Shown one piece after another: positions 16,273 to 27,084 of a stretch of DNA of 64,000 nucleotides; position 1 is the first letter of the stretch; every line of letters begins with the position of its first letter. The stretch covers positions 102,717 through 166,716 of the forward strand of contig JAWKKA010000005.1 in the NCBI GenBank assembly GCA_041393495.1, in the 5' to 3' direction. This stretch comes from RHKX01 sp041393495. GTDB lineage: Bacteria > Actinomycetota > Thermoleophilia > Solirubrobacterales > 70-9. The notes under the pieces were generated by a model. It was not told the origin of the DNA. It worked only from the letters and a program-made list of their open reading frames with translations, and made no database searches. The position numbers were made by a program, and so were the translations under genes.

Positions 16273-19200
16273 ATGGCCAGCGGACCGCTCAACCTCCCCC
16301 TCCTCCGTCAGCTCCGCGACGACCCGACCGGCCGCGGGCGCGCCGCGCAGTCGCGGCGCTCGAGCGAGCTCCGCCCCCGAACCGCGGGCATCGAGCCGGT
16401 GCAGTCGGTCTGTCCGTTCTGCGCGGTCGGCTGCGGGCAGCGCGTCTACGTCGAGGACGGCCGGGTCAGCCAGATCGAGGGCGACCCCGACAGCCCGATC
16501 TCGCGCGGCCGGCTCTGCCCGAAGGGGGCGGCGACGCGGGCGCTGATCGAGAGCCCCTCGCGCGAGTACCGCGTCAAGTACCGCCCGCCCCACGGCCGCG
16601 ACTGGGAGGAGCTCGACCTCGACGAGGCGATGGAGATGATCGCCGACCGCGTGATCGCGAGCCGCGCTTCCGGGTGGCAGGACGAGGACTCCGACGGCAC
16701 CGGGCTGAACCGGACGATGGGAATCGGCAGCCTCGGCGGGGCGACGCTGGACAACGAGGAGAACTACCTGATCAAGAAGCTGTTCAGCTCGCTCGGGATC
16801 GTCCAGATCGAGAACCAGGCGCGAATATGACACTCCTCGACCGTCCCCGGTCTGGGGACGTCGTTCGGTAGGGGTGGCGCCACCACCTTCCAGCAGGACC
16901 TGCAGAACTCCGACTGCATCGTCATCCAGGGGTCGAACATGGCCGAGTGCCATCCGGTCGGCTTTCAGTGGGTGATGGAGGCGAAGGAGCGCGGCGCGAA
17001 GATCATCCACGTCGATCCGCGGTTCACGCGGACGAGCGCCGTCGCCGACCTGCACGTGCCGCTGCGCGCCGGCACCGACATCGCCTTCCTCGGCGGCATC
17101 GTCAACTACATCCTCGAGGGCGGCCGCGAGTTTCGCGAGTACGTCAAGCACTACACGAACGCGGCGACGATCGTGACCGGGGACTTCGCCGACACCGAGG
17201 ACCTCGACGGGCTGTTCAGCGGCTGGGACCCGGAGTCGCGCAGCTACGACATCGCGACCTGGCAGTACGCGGGGATGGACGTCGCCGCCGGCGGCAAGCG
17301 CGAGGAGGGGGCGAACCCCGCCACCGGCGCCCGCGACGCCCAGGGCGGCAGGCTCGAGCACGGCAACCCGCCGGAGACGGACATGGACCTCGAGCACCCG
17401 CGCTGCGTGTTCCAGATCCTCAAGCGCCACTTCAGCCGCTACACGCCGGCGAAGGTGGCCGAGGTCTGCGGCGTCCCCGAGGAGACGTTCATCGAGGTCG
17501 CCGAGGCGCTCTGCTCGAGCTCGGGCCGCGAGCGGACCTCGGCGTTCTGCTACGCGGTCGGCTGGACCCAGCACACGGTCGGCGTCCAGTACATCCGCAC
17601 CGCGGCGATCATCCAGCTCCTGCTCGGCAACATCGGTCGGCCCGGCGGCGGGATCCTGGCGCTGCGCGGCCACGCCTCGATCCAGGGTTCGACCGACATC
17701 CCGACGCTCTACAACCTCCTTCCCGGCTACCTCCCGATGCCGCATGCCCGTGCGCACCGGTCGCTCGCCGACTACCTCGAGACGAGCTCGGCGGCGACCG
17801 GATACTGGGGCCACATGGACGCCTACACGATCAGCCTGCTGAAGGCCTGGTGGGGCGATGCCGCGACCGCGGAGAACGACTGGTGCTTCGACTACCTGCC
17901 GCGGATCGACGGCAACCACTCCGCCTACCAGTCGGCGCTCGACATGCTCGACGGCAAGCTCGGCGGCTACTTCCTGCTCGGCGAGAACCCGGCGGTCGGG
18001 TCATCGAACTCGCGCCTGCACCGGCTCGCCCTCGCCGAGCTCGACTGGCTCGTCGTCCGCGACCTGCAGGAGATCGAGAGCGCCGCCTTCTGGTACGACG
18101 GCCCCGAGATCGAGTCGGGCGAGCTGGTCACCGAGGAGATCGGCACCGAGGTGTTCCTGATGCCGGCCGCCTCGCACGTCGAGAAGGACGGCAGCTTCAC
18201 CAACACGCAGCGGCTCCTGCAGTGGCACAACAAGGCGGTCGAGCCCGGGGGGGATTGCCGCTCCGAGCTCTGGTTCATCTACCACCTCGGTCGCCTGATC
18301 CGCGCGAAGCTCGCCGGCTCGACCGACCCGCGCGATCGGCCGGTCCTCGACCTCACCTGGGACTACCCGACCGGGGGACCGCACGAGGATCCGAGCGCCG
18401 CGGCGGTGCTGCGCGAGATCAACGGGGTCGACCTCGACGGCGGCGAGCCCCTCGACGGCTTCGCGGCGCTGAAGGCCGACGGATCGACGGCGTGCGGCTG
18501 CTGGATCTACAGCGGCTGCTACGCGGGCGGGGTCAACCGGACGGCCGGCCGCAGGCCCGGTTCCGAGCAGTCGTGGGTCGCCCCGGAGTGGGGCTGGGCG
18601 TGGCCGATGAACCGGCGGCTGATCTACAACCGGGCCTCCGCCGATCCCGGCGGCGAGCCCTGGTCGGAGCGCAAGCGCTACGTCTGGTGGGACGCCGAGG
18701 AACGGCGGTGGACCGGCGAGGACGTGCCCGACTTCAAGGCCGACATGCCGCCCGATCACGTCCCCGACCGGGACGCGACAGCGGAGATGGCGCTGCGGGG
18801 CGACGGGCCCTTCGTGATGCAGCCCGACGGCCGCGCCTGGCTGTTCGCCCCTTCGGGGCTGGCCGACGGGCCGTTGCCGGCCCACTACGAGCCGCACGAG
18901 TCACCGTTCGTCAACGGGCTCTACGGGCAGCAGTCGAATCCCGCGCGCGAGCAGTACCCGCGCGCCGACAACGCCTACAACCCGACAGCCCCGGACGAGG
19001 GGGCCGCGGTCTTCCCCTACGTCGTCACCAGCTATCGGCTGACCGAGCACCACACCGCCGGAGCAATGACGCGCACGGTCCCTCATCTCGCCGAGCTGCA
19101 GCCGGAGATGTTCTGCGAGGTCAGCCCCGAGCTCGCCGCCGAGCGCGGCCTCGCCAACGGCGGCTGGGCGACGATCGTCACCTCGCGGACCGCGATCGAG

Positions 19201-19476
19201 GCGCGCGTCCTCGTCACCGAGCGGATCAGGCCGCTCGCGGTCGGAGGCCGAACCGTTCACCAGGTCGGCCTCCCGTTCCATTGGGGGTTCCGCGGGCGCT
19301 CGAAGGGCGACGCCGCCAACGACCTGTTCAGCATCGCCCTCGATCCGAACGTCCATATCCAGGAGGTCAAGGCGGCGAGCTGCGACGTCGTCGCGGGGCG
19401 CCGCCCGCGCGGCCCCGACCTGCTCGAGCTCGTCGCCTCCTACCGGCGCCGCGCCGGCTCGCGGGAGTCGCCATGA
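16273..19476 (+). CDS. fdhA: Selenocysteine-containing formate dehydrogenase, catalytic subunit (in-frame UGA)
   Basis: A 1067-residue molybdopterin bis-MGD oxidoreductase that oxidises formate to CO2. The [4Fe-4S] ligands are Cys47, Cys50, Cys54 and Cys82. The TGA at 16828-16830 interrupts the frame inside the motif NQARI-U-HSSTVPGLGTSFG, exactly where FDH-N/O have selenocysteine followed by His; the reading frame is the same on both sides and homology continues (HPVGFQWVMEAKERGAK). So Sec186 is read through rather than a stop or frameshift. A SECIS-like hairpin follows directly. The start is ATG at 16273. No twin-arginine signal is seen in this N terminus or the in-frame upstream sequence, so the subunit looks cytoplasmic. 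The stop overlaps fdhB as ATGA. Annotation software may split it in two. Confidence 0.93.
16831..16870 (+). promoter_or_regulatory. Bacterial SECIS element for the fdhA UGA codon
   Basis: Seven bases after the UGA a hairpin begins: CGA (16838-16840), a bulged C, CGTCCCC (16842-16848), loop GGTCT (16849-16853), GGGGACG (16854-16860) and TCG (16861-16863), a 10-bp stem with one bulge. The loop matches the GGUCU bases that SelB contacts in the E. coli fdhF SECIS. The distance from UGA and position inside the coding region are those of bacterial SECIS elements. Confidence 0.85.
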
Positions 19477-20387
19477 GCGCCACCGCGTCCCATCCGGACC
19501 CGGCCTGGCTGGAGACCCTGGGCGCGGAGGCCGAGCCCCGGGTCGGCTTCTTCACCGACACGAGCGTCTGCATCGGTTGCAAGGCCTGCGAGGTGGCCTG
19601 CAAGGAGTGGAACGGGGTGCCCGAGGAGAGCGGCGGGCTCAGCGGCCGCTCCTACGACAACGGCCGCGAGCTCGGCGCGAACCGCTGGCGCCACGTCGCC
19701 TTCGTCGAGCAGCGGATCGAGGTCGGCGTCGGCGGAGCGGCGCCGGACTCGCTGGCGGCGGAGGCCTCGCGGCAGCAGCTCGTCGAGGGGGGCCTGCCGG
19801 TCCACGACGCCGGCGACGGCCTGCGCTGGCTGATGAGCTCCGACGTCTGCAAGCACTGCACCGAGGCGGGCTGCCTCGACGGCTGCCCGACCGGAGCGAT
19901 CTTCCGGACCGAGCACGGGACCGTCGTCGTTCAGGAGGACGTCTGCAACGGCTGCGGCTACTGCGTGGTCGCCTGCCCTTTCGGGGTCCTCGACCGGCGT
20001 CGCGAGGACGGGCGCGTCTGGAAGTGCACCCTCTGCTACGACCGGCTCCGCGGCGGGATGGAGCCGGCCTGCGCGCAGGCCTGCCCGACCGACTCGATCC
20101 AGTTCGGCGATCTCGACGCGCTCCGCAGCCGGGCCGCCGAGCGGGTCGAGCGGCTGCGCGAGCGCGGGGTCGGTGGCGCGCAGCTCTACGGCGCCGACGA
20201 CGAGGACGGCGTCGGCGGGTTCGGGGCCTTCTTCCTGCTGCTCGATGACCCCGAGACCTACGGGCTGCCGCCCGACCCGGTCGTCCCGACCCGCCACCTG
20301 CCGGATGCGTTCGCTGCGGCCGCGGCCGCGTCGGCGGCACTGCTCGCCGGCGTCACCGCCGCGTTCATCGGAAGGCGTGGCCGGTGA
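19473..20387 (+). CDS. fdhB: Formate dehydrogenase iron-sulfur subunit
   Basis: A 304-residue electron-transfer subunit with sixteen Cys in four [4Fe-4S] sets: Cys33/36/39/43, Cys126/129/134/138, Cys158/161/164/168 and Cys185/188/200/204. This is the arrangement of FdnH/HybA-type ferredoxin subunits that carry electrons from the molybdenum site to the quinone side. A C-terminal hydrophobic helix (about residues 278-298, AFAAAAAASAALLAGVTAAFI) could anchor it in the membrane. The ATG overlaps the fdhA stop, and its own stop overlaps the next gene's GTG, so the three genes form one operon. Confidence 0.9.
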   Translation: MSATASHPDPAWLETLGAEAEPRVGFFTDTSVCIGCKACEVACKEWNGVPEESGGLSGRSYDNGRELGANRWRHVAFVEQRIEVGVGGAAPDSLAAEASRQQLVEGGLPVHDAGDGLRWLMSSDVCKHCTEAGCLDGCPTGAIFRTEHGTVVVQEDVCNGCGYCVVACPFGVLDRRREDGRVWKCTLCYDRLRGGMEPACAQACPTDSIQFGDLDALRSRAAERVERLRERGVGGAQLYGADDEDGVGGFGAFFLLLDDPETYGLPPDPVVPTRHLPDAFAAAAAASAALLAGVTAAFIGRRGR

Positions 20388-21481
20388 GCGGGCGACCCGG
20401 GGACCGCGACGTCTCCGGCGATCTCCGCGGCGGCAGCGGCGGTGAGCGCGGGCGCGGGCGCAATGGTGGCGGCAGGAGCGGCGGTGGTGAACGTGGGCGC
20501 GATGGCGGCGGCGGAGGTGGCGGCCGCGGGCGCGGGCGCGGGCGCAATGGTGGCGGCAGGAGCGGCCGTGGTGAGCGACGGATGGTTCCCGCGGAACGCC
20601 CGCGCAGCTACTACGGGCAGCCGATCGTCAAGCGACCCGTGTGGACCTGGGAGATTCCCTGGTACTTCTTCGCCGGCGGGATGGCCGGGGCCGCCGCACC
20701 GCTCGCCTGGGCGGCGGGCGCGACCGGCAACGAGCTTCTCGCGAGGCGCGCCTGGTCGGTGGCGCTGCTCGGCGTGACCGCGAGCCCGGCGCTGCTCATC
20801 TCCGACCTCGGCCGGCCGGAGCGGTTTCTCAACATGCTCCGCGTCTTCAAGGTCACCTCGCCGATGAGCGTCGGCTCGTGGATCCTCGCCACCAACGGCG
20901 TCCTGATCGCACCGGCGACGCTGGCCGCGCTGAGCGGACGCCGCGGCCCGCGGCCGCTCCGGCTGGCCGGACGGCTGGCGGGCCCGCTCGCCGCGCTGGC
21001 GGGGCCGGGGCTGTCGACCTACACGGGGGTGCTGGTCGCCAACAGCGCGATCCCGGTCTGGAGCGAGGCGCGGCGCGAGCTGCCGTTCCTGTTCGCGGCC
21101 GGCTCGGCGGCCAGCGCCGGCGCCGCCGCGACGCTGCTGACGCCGGCCTCGCATGCCGGCCCGGCGCGGCGTCTCGCGGTCGCCGGCGGCGCCATGGAGC
21201 TGGCCGTCGGGCGGCGGATGGAGGCTCGCCTCGGTGGCCTCGGCCAGCCGTATCGACAGGGAGCCGCGGGCAGGCTCGCCAAGGCCGCGAGGGCGGCGAG
21301 CGTCGCGGGAGCCGGGTTGATGGCGCTCGGTGGCCGCCGTCGCGGCCTCGTCCGCCTCGGCGCCGGCCTGTTGCTCGCCGGCGCCGCCTGCGAGCGCTGG
21401 GCCGTCTACGAGGCCGGCTTCGCCTCCGCCGCCGATCCCGCCTACACGGTCGGCCCGCAGCGCGAGCGCCGCGGCGGCTGA
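20384..21481 (+). CDS. NrfD/PsrC-like membrane subunit with Gly/Arg-rich N-terminal extension
   Basis: A 365-residue polytopic membrane protein of the NrfD type, which binds quinone and passes electrons between a cytoplasm- or periplasm-facing iron-sulfur subunit and the quinone pool. The NrfD-like part begins about residue 66 with RPVWTWEIPWYFFAGGMAGA and includes ISDLGRPERFLNMLRVFK, a family signature, then several hydrophobic helices. The first 65 residues are almost only Gly, Arg, Glu and Asp and look disordered. The start is GTG at 20384 (GTGA overlap with fdhB); ATG at 20582 (MVPAERPRSYYG) is an alternative that would remove the extension. Last gene of the fdh operon. Confidence 0.82.
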   Translation: MSGRPGDRDVSGDLRGGSGGERGRGRNGGGRSGGGERGRDGGGGGGGRGRGRGRNGGGRSGRGERRMVPAERPRSYYGQPIVKRPVWTWEIPWYFFAGGMAGAAAPLAWAAGATGNELLARRAWSVALLGVTASPALLISDLGRPERFLNMLRVFKVTSPMSVGSWILATNGVLIAPATLAALSGRRGPRPLRLAGRLAGPLAALAGPGLSTYTGVLVANSAIPVWSEARRELPFLFAAGSAASAGAAATLLTPASHAGPARRLAVAGGAMELAVGRRMEARLGGLGQPYRQGAAGRLAKAARAASVAGAGLMALGGRRRGLVRLGAGLLLAGAACERWAVYEAGFASAADPAYTVGPQRERRGG

Positions 21482-21879
21482 AGCCGCAGGCGCTCGGCCG
21501 GGGCCCTGGGTGGCCGGGCGGAACCCCCGGGGATCCGACCGCCGTGTGGCCAGGGTGCCGGGCGAACCGGGATCGGCCATGCGGGGTTCGGGCGCGCTCG
21601 GTTCGCGCCCGGGCGCGCTGGGGCGGTCGCGGGCGGCATCCCGGCGCCATCCACCCCAGCGGGCTCGGTTTCGCTCCGGCACACGCCGGGGATGGCGCGC
21701 TGGGGCGGTCGCGGGCGGCATCCCGGCGCCATCCACCCCAGCGGGCTCGCCTCGCTCCGGCCCGCGCCGGACCGTTGCCCGCCCAAGTGGGCGCTCCGTT
21801 CTCCTCCGTTGACCTGCTCCCGGCCGGCTCAGCCGCGGGTGTCCCGCGGAACACCGGCGAGGGATCGGGAATCGGACGC
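21482..21879. other. Non-coding gap between the fdh operon and convergent selD
   Basis: About 400 bases with no supported gene. It holds two long direct repeats (described separately) whose ends are themselves inverted repeats, plus further GC-rich dyads. It most likely serves as the 3' region and terminator of both convergent transcripts. Confidence 0.6.
21612..21749. repeat. Two 56-bp direct repeats with hairpin ends
   Basis: Copies lie at 21612-21667 and 21694-21749, offset by 82 bases and identical over 56 bases, with similarity continuing about 13 bases further. Inside each, CGCTGGGG pairs with CCCCAGCG, so each copy can form a stem-loop. Position between convergent operons suggests a terminator or a dispersed intergenic repeat. 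Confidence 0.75.
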
Positions 21880-22905
21880 TCAGGCGACCTCGATCCGCCC
21901 CGCGGGAGCGTCGGTGACCCTGCCGATGATTGCGCCGCCGACGCCCGCGGCAGCCTCCTCCGCGACGCTGACCAGCAGGCCCCCCGAGGTCATCGCATCG
22001 GTGAGGAGGACCCGGCGCGCCTCCGGCACCGAGTCGGCCCAGCTCACGAAGGCGGCCGCCTGCTCGCGGTTTCGGCGGCTGCCGCCGGCGTGCGCGCCGT
22101 CGTCGTCGGCGAGCTCGAGGACGCCGTCGATCGCCGGCACGGCGGCAGCGTCAACCGTCGCGCCCACCCCGCTGGCGCTGCAGACCTCGTGCAGGTGGCC
22201 GAGCAGCCCGAAGCCGGTCACGTCGGTGACCGCGGTCGCGCCGGCCGCCTTCGCCTCCTCCGCGGCGCGGGCATTCGATGCGCACATCACCGCCACCGCC
22301 CGCGCGACCAGCTCCGGGCCGGCGAGATCGCGCTTGGCGGCCGTGGTCGCCAAGCCGGAGCCGAGCGGCTTGGTCAGGACGAGGACATCGCCCGCGACCG
22401 CGCCGGCGTTGGTCATCATCGTCTCCGGGTCGACCAGGCCGGTGACGGCGAGGCCGTACTTCGGCTCCGGGTCGTCGATCGAGTGGCCGCCGCCGATCAC
22501 CGCGCCGGCTGCCGCAACCGCCGCGGCGCCGCCGGCGAGGATCTCGGCGAGGACCGCAGCGTCGAGGTCGTCGAGCGGAAACGCGACGAGATTCAGAGCG
22601 ACCAGCGGCGTCCCCCCCATCGCGTAGATGTCGGACATCGCGTTCGTGGCCGCGATCCGCCCGAAGTCGCGGGGATCGTCGACGATCGGGGTGAAGAAGT
22701 CGGCGGTGTGGACGAGTGCCTGGCGCGGGCCGATCCTGAACACGGCGGCGTCGTCGGCGGTCTGCGAGCCAACGAGCAGGTCGGGGTGCCCGTTGCCGGG
22801 CAGCGAGGCGAGGATCGCGGTGAGGCGGTCGCGGGGGATCTTGCAGGCGCAGCCCGCCCCGTGCGAGAGCGAGGTCAGGCGTGGGATCGCCCCGGTCGGG
22901 CCCAT
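21880..22905 (-). CDS. selD: Selenide, water dikinase
   Basis: A 341-residue SelD, which makes selenophosphate from selenide and ATP, the selenium donor for Sec-tRNA synthesis. The N-terminal SHGAGCACK holds Cys19 and Lys22, matching the catalytic Cys17 and Lys20 of E. coli SelD; the Asp-rich ATP/Mg segments QTADDAAVF and TADFFTPIVDDPRDFGRIAATNA follow, and GGGHSIDDPEPKYGLAVTG is the second-domain signature. The catalytic residue is an ordinary Cys codon, not Sec. The ATG at 22905 is 22 bases from the divergent selA start. It faces the fdh operon that depends on it. Confidence 0.93.
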   Translation of the reverse strand: MGPTGAIPRLTSLSHGAGCACKIPRDRLTAILASLPGNGHPDLLVGSQTADDAAVFRIGPRQALVHTADFFTPIVDDPRDFGRIAATNAMSDIYAMGGTPLVALNLVAFPLDDLDAAVLAEILAGGAAAVAAAGAVIGGGHSIDDPEPKYGLAVTGLVDPETMMTNAGAVAGDVLVLTKPLGSGLATTAAKRDLAGPELVARAVAVMCASNARAAEEAKAAGATAVTDVTGFGLLGHLHEVCSASGVGATVDAAAVPAIDGVLELADDDGAHAGGSRRNREQAAAFVSWADSVPEARRVLLTDAMTSGGLLVSVAEEAAAGVGGAIIGRVTDAPAGRIEVA

Positions 22906-22927
22906 GGGCCGACGATACCCTGAGCGC

Positions 22928-24284
22928 ATGCAGGCGAAGACCGGTGCCGAGCCGGACGGGGCCGACGGCGGGCGCGCGACCCTCCGCGACCTGCCCGCCG
23001 TCGAGCGGCTCGCGGCGAGCGTCCCCGGGCCGCGCCACCTCGCTATCGCGGCCGCCCGGGTCGAGATCGATTCGCTGCGGCTCCGGATCGCCGCCGGCAC
23101 CGCCGCCACGATCGACGAGGAGGCCCTGCGGGCGACGGTCGCGGCCCGCACCGCGGCGCTCGCCGCCGGGTCGCTGCGGCCGGTCCTGAACGCAACCGGC
23201 GTGATCCTCCACACGAACCTCGGGCGAGCCCCGCTGGCTCCCGAGGCCGCCGCGGCGGCGGCGGCGATCGGGGCCTCCTACTCGAACCTCGAGTACGACG
23301 CCGCACGCGGCGAGCGCGGCAGCAGGATCGACCACCTCCACGACCTGCTCGTCGGCCTGACCGGCGCCGAGGCGGCGATCGCAGTCAACAACAACGCCGC
23401 CGCGGTGATGCTGGCGCTGGCGGCCCTGGCGGGCGACGGCGAGGTCGTCGTCGGCCGCGACCAGCTGGTCGAGATCGGCGGCTCGTTCCGGATCCCCGAG
23501 ATCGTCGCCGCCGTCGGCGTCACCCTCGTTGAGGTCGGCACGACGAACCGGACCCGGGTCGGCGACTACGAGGCCGCGATCGGCGAGCGCACCGCGGCGC
23601 TGATGCGGGTCCACCAGTCGAACTTCCGGACCGTCGGCTTCACCGAGGGCCCCGACCTCGCCGCGCTCGCCGGGCTCGCGCGATCCCGCGGTCTGGTGCT
23701 GATCGACGACCTCGGCTCGGGCGCGCTCGACCCGATCGGCGACGAGCCGCTGGTCGGCGCTTCGGCGGCGGCGGGCGCGGTCACCTGCTTCTCCGCCGAC
23801 AAGCTCCTCGGCGGGCCGCAGGCGGGAGTCATCGCCGGCCCCGCCGACGCCGTCGAGCGCTGCGCCGCCCACCCGCTCGCACGGGCGCTGCGGCTCGACA
23901 AGATGCAGGTCGCGGCCCTCGAGACGACGCTGCGGCTGCGTCGCGACCGCGGCGCCACGGCGGCGCCCGCCCTCGCGATGCTCGAGGCCGACCCGACCCG
24001 GCTGCGCGCGCGGGCCGAGCGAATCGCCGGGCTGGCCGGACCCGCGGCGACGGTGTCGGCCGCAGTCGCTCGCGCCGGCGGCGGCACCCTGCCCACGCTC
24101 GAGCTCCCCGGCCCGGTCTGCTCGGTCGAGCCCGGGGCGATCGGGGCGATCGGGCTCAGCGAGCGGCTCCGACTCGGCGACCCGCCGGTCATCGCCAGGA
24201 TCGCCGACGGCCGGGTCGTGCTCGACCCGCGAACCCTCACCGACGACGAAGCCGAGCTCGCCGCCGAGGCGGTCAGACGAGCCC

Positions 24285-24292
<8 letters not shown>
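22928..24292 (+). CDS. selA: L-seryl-tRNA(Sec) selenium transferase
   Basis: A 454-residue PLP enzyme that converts Ser-tRNA(Sec) to Sec-tRNA(Sec) using selenophosphate. The PLP lysine is Lys292 in CFSADKLLGGPQAG, and other SelA signatures are VLNATGVILHTNLGRAPL, VNNNAAAVMLAL, VEIGGSFRIPEI and GTTNRT. Length agrees with bacterial decameric SelA. The start is ATG at 22928; an in-frame ATG at 22904 overlaps the selD start codon and would add eight residues. The stop codon lies 8 bases inside selB, so selA and selB are translationally coupled. Confidence 0.94.
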
Positions 24293-26180
<1,888 letters not shown>

Positions 26181-26285
26181 GAAATCCGTCGCTCGGCGGG
26201 AGCGAGGGCGGTTTCGCTCGGCGGGAGCGGGAGCGGTCTCGCAGGTCGGAAGGCAGCGCTCGACTAGCCTGCCGCGGAGCCGCGT

Positions 26286-26378
26286 GGGGCGGCAGGGGTC
26301 TGGTGGCCCATCCGGCCTTCAAAGCCGGCAGGGCGGTGCAGCCCATCGCTTGGAAGGTTCGATTCCTTCGCCGCCTCG
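26286..26378 (+). tRNA. selC: tRNA-Sec (anticodon TCA)
   Basis: A 93-base tRNA with the selenocysteine-specific layout. The acceptor stem has 8 bp, GGGGCGGC (26286-26293) with GCCGCCTC (26370-26377), including one G-U; the discriminator is G26378 and CCA is not encoded. The D arm is GGGTC-TGGT-GGCCC (26296-26309). The anticodon arm is CCGGC-CTTCAAA-GCCGG (26312-26328) with anticodon TCA at 26319-26321, which reads UGA. The long variable arm (26329-26352) can pair GCGGT with ATCGC. The T arm is GAAGG-TTCGATT-CCTTC (26353-26369), giving the 8+5 stack typical of bacterial tRNA-Sec. It lies one base from the narI stop codon on the other strand. Confidence 0.95.
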
Positions 26379-26379
26379 T

Positions 26380-27084
26380 TCAGCCGGTGATCCGCCCGGT
26401 CGAGAACCGGCGCCGGTAGAGGATGTAGGGGCGGCCGACGTACTGCAGCGGGATGCTCCAGGCATGGACGAGGCGGCTGAACGCGAAGCTGCCCCAGAAG
26501 GCCCAGGCGAGGATCGCGTGCACCTGGTAGATCGTCGGCGCCCCGGTCGCCGCGCCGACGTCGGGGTCGAGGTAGAACAGCGACTGCCACCAGGGGCTGA
26601 TCGTGTCCCGGTAGTTGTGCGGATCGCTGGTGAACAGCGTGTAGCCGAAGGTCATCCAGCACCCGATCACGATCAGCGCCGTGAGCAGCGAGTAGGTGAG
26701 CATGTCCATCCGCGTGGTCGTCCGCCGGACGCGTTCGCTGGTCGCCCGCCGGTAGAGCAGCCCGGCGAGGCCGATCACGGTCACCGCGCCGGCGATGCCG
26801 CCCGCAACCCCGGCGAACCAGCGGTAGAAGCCCTCGGAGATGCCGACCGATTCGGTCAGCGATTCGGGGATGCAGAGGCCGATCACGTGACCGCCGATCG
26901 CGGCCAGGGCGCCGTAGTGGAACATCGGGCTGGCCCAGCCGAGCACGTTACGGTCGAGCAGCTGCGTGGAGCGGCTCGTCCACCGGAACTGCCCGGTCCG
27001 GTAGCGCCAGACGTGCCCGACGACGAAGACCGCGATCGCCGCGTAGGGCAGGATGATCCAGAGGAGGACGTCGCCGGCGCTCAT
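26380..27084 (-). CDS. narI: Respiratory nitrate reductase gamma subunit
   Basis: A 234-residue five-helix diheme b membrane subunit that oxidises quinol and sends electrons to NarH. The N terminus MSAGDVLLWIILPYAAIAVF begins with the first helix, and the conserved heme His residues are seen in PMFHYGALAAIGGHVIG and YQVHAILAWAFWGSFAFSRLVHAWS. Length is close to E. coli NarI (225). The ATG overlaps the narJ stop (ATGA). Last gene of narGHJI; its stop codon is one base from tRNA-Sec on the opposite strand, leaving no intergenic terminator. Confidence 0.94.
   Translation of the reverse strand: MSAGDVLLWIILPYAAIAVFVVGHVWRYRTGQFRWTSRSTQLLDRNVLGWASPMFHYGALAAIGGHVIGLCIPESLTESVGISEGFYRWFAGVAGGIAGAVTVIGLAGLLYRRATSERVRRTTTRMDMLTYSLLTALIVIGCWMTFGYTLFTSDPHNYRDTISPWWQSLFYLDPDVGAATGAPTIYQVHAILAWAFWGSFAFSRLVHAWSIPLQYVGRPYILYRRRFSTGRITG

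Noticed and set aside
16828..16830. Premature stop or frameshift making fdhA a pseudogene
   Set aside because: The frame is the same on both sides, the position is that of Sec in FDH, a SECIS hairpin follows and all Sec machinery is adjacent.
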